Shown here piece by piece: positions 58,424 through 64,000 of a stretch of DNA of 64,000 nt; the first letter of the stretch is position 1, and each line of letters opens with the position of its first letter. Position numbers and translations under genes: made by a program. The stretch is from Toxoplasma gondii ME49 (taxonomy: Eukaryota > Apicomplexa > Conoidasida > Eucoccidiorida > Sarcocystidae), in the NCBI RefSeq assembly GCF_000006565.2, contig NC_031470.1, positions 498,954 through 562,953 on the forward strand. Direction: 5' to 3'. Below the pieces are notes generated by a model. That model worked only from the letters and a program-made list of their open reading frames with translations. It had not been told where the DNA came from and did not search any database.

Positions 58424-58917
58424 CTCGTCTCTGTCCCTGCCTCCTTTTCACTGGGCCGATCTTGTCCTCATCTGTCTCTCTGTCTCCTCGCTCTATCACG
58501 CTGTCTCTCGGTTTCTGCAGCTGAGTCCTTCGATCTTTCTGTTCCGTTGTCTCATGCTTTGCCTTCGTTACGCGCCCTCTCCCTGCGCCTTCTTCTCTGT
58601 TGTCCTCTCTCTCTGTACTTCTTCCTTCCTCTCGCTGTTCCTCTCTGTCTCTGTCGTATTCTCTTTTTCTGTTTGCGCCTCTGTGTCTGCCGCACTCTGC
58701 TTAGAGCAGTGGACTGTTTCTGCTTTTCTTCTTCCTCTTCTCCCGAGGCGTCTTTTTTCTCTCTCCCTGCCCTGAGGCTTGGCCTCCGTCTGAAGGGGCA
58801 CCCGCGTTCCTCGACCAACTCCTCACCACCGCCTTCTCCGCCTTCCTCCTTCGCTGCTTCGCTCGCCTGCTTCCTTCTTTGACTCTGTTTCCACTGCCTC
58901 CCGTTCTTTTGCCTGCA

Positions 58918-64000
<5,083 letters not shown>

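Larger units (their letters stand above)
56758..58917. other. 2.2 kb divergent promoter region between BCD1 and PRMT3
   Basis: Head-to-head spacing of two housekeeping genes. It has WGAGACG matches near both ends and a long CT-rich tract at about 58390-58790, probably PRMT3 5' UTR. Open frames (for example 57651-58211 +) are Arg/Ser-rich and unsupported. Confidence 0.55.

Overview
This window is nuclear DNA from an apicomplexan parasite, most likely a tissue-cyst coccidian (Toxoplasma, Neospora, Hammondia or Besnoitia). The clues are GC-rich multi-exon genes with GTRAG introns, conserved domains interrupted by long Ser/Arg/Glu-rich insertions, a rhoptry-type (ROP2-family) kinase-like protein, a probable ApiAP2 factor, a GPI-anchored Toxoplasma family A-like surface protein, WGAGACG promoter motifs, and many TA microsatellites in introns and spacers. 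The sequence alone does not separate these genera. No bacterial operon, CRISPR array, rRNA or convincing tRNA was seen.

Layout. 2-6241 (+): last four exons of an MBOAT/GUP1-type acyltransferase. 7356-9464 (-): unknown protein. 13546-15153 (+): secreted rhoptry-like pseudokinase. 17553-24657 (-): large probable AP2 factor. 28076-28737 (+): possible small two-exon gene. 29753-38611 (-): nine-exon PhoD-like phosphatase with signal peptide, complete catalytic motifs and a long membrane-anchored tail. 41971-42549 (-): family A-like GPI protein. 44923-50391 (+): unknown 1822-residue disordered protein. 52410-53420 (-): acidic protein with RGG tail. 53761-56757 (-): BCD1/ZNHIT6 snoRNP assembly factor. 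58918 to beyond the window (+): PRMT3-type arginine methyltransferase.

The genes do not form one pathway. Two themes occur. BCD1, the RGG protein and PRMT3 lie side by side and all fit ribosome or RNA biology, since RGG tails are classic PRMT substrates and PRMT3 is known to methylate a ribosomal protein. The pseudokinase, the GPI protein and possibly the phosphatase are secretory-pathway products that could face the host. The most informative result is the phosphatase: its nine exons were joined by hand, every junction keeps codon phase, and the motifs fall in the family order. I found no clear evidence of a new multi-gene system. The best unexplained coding units are the genes at 28076, 44923 and 7356.
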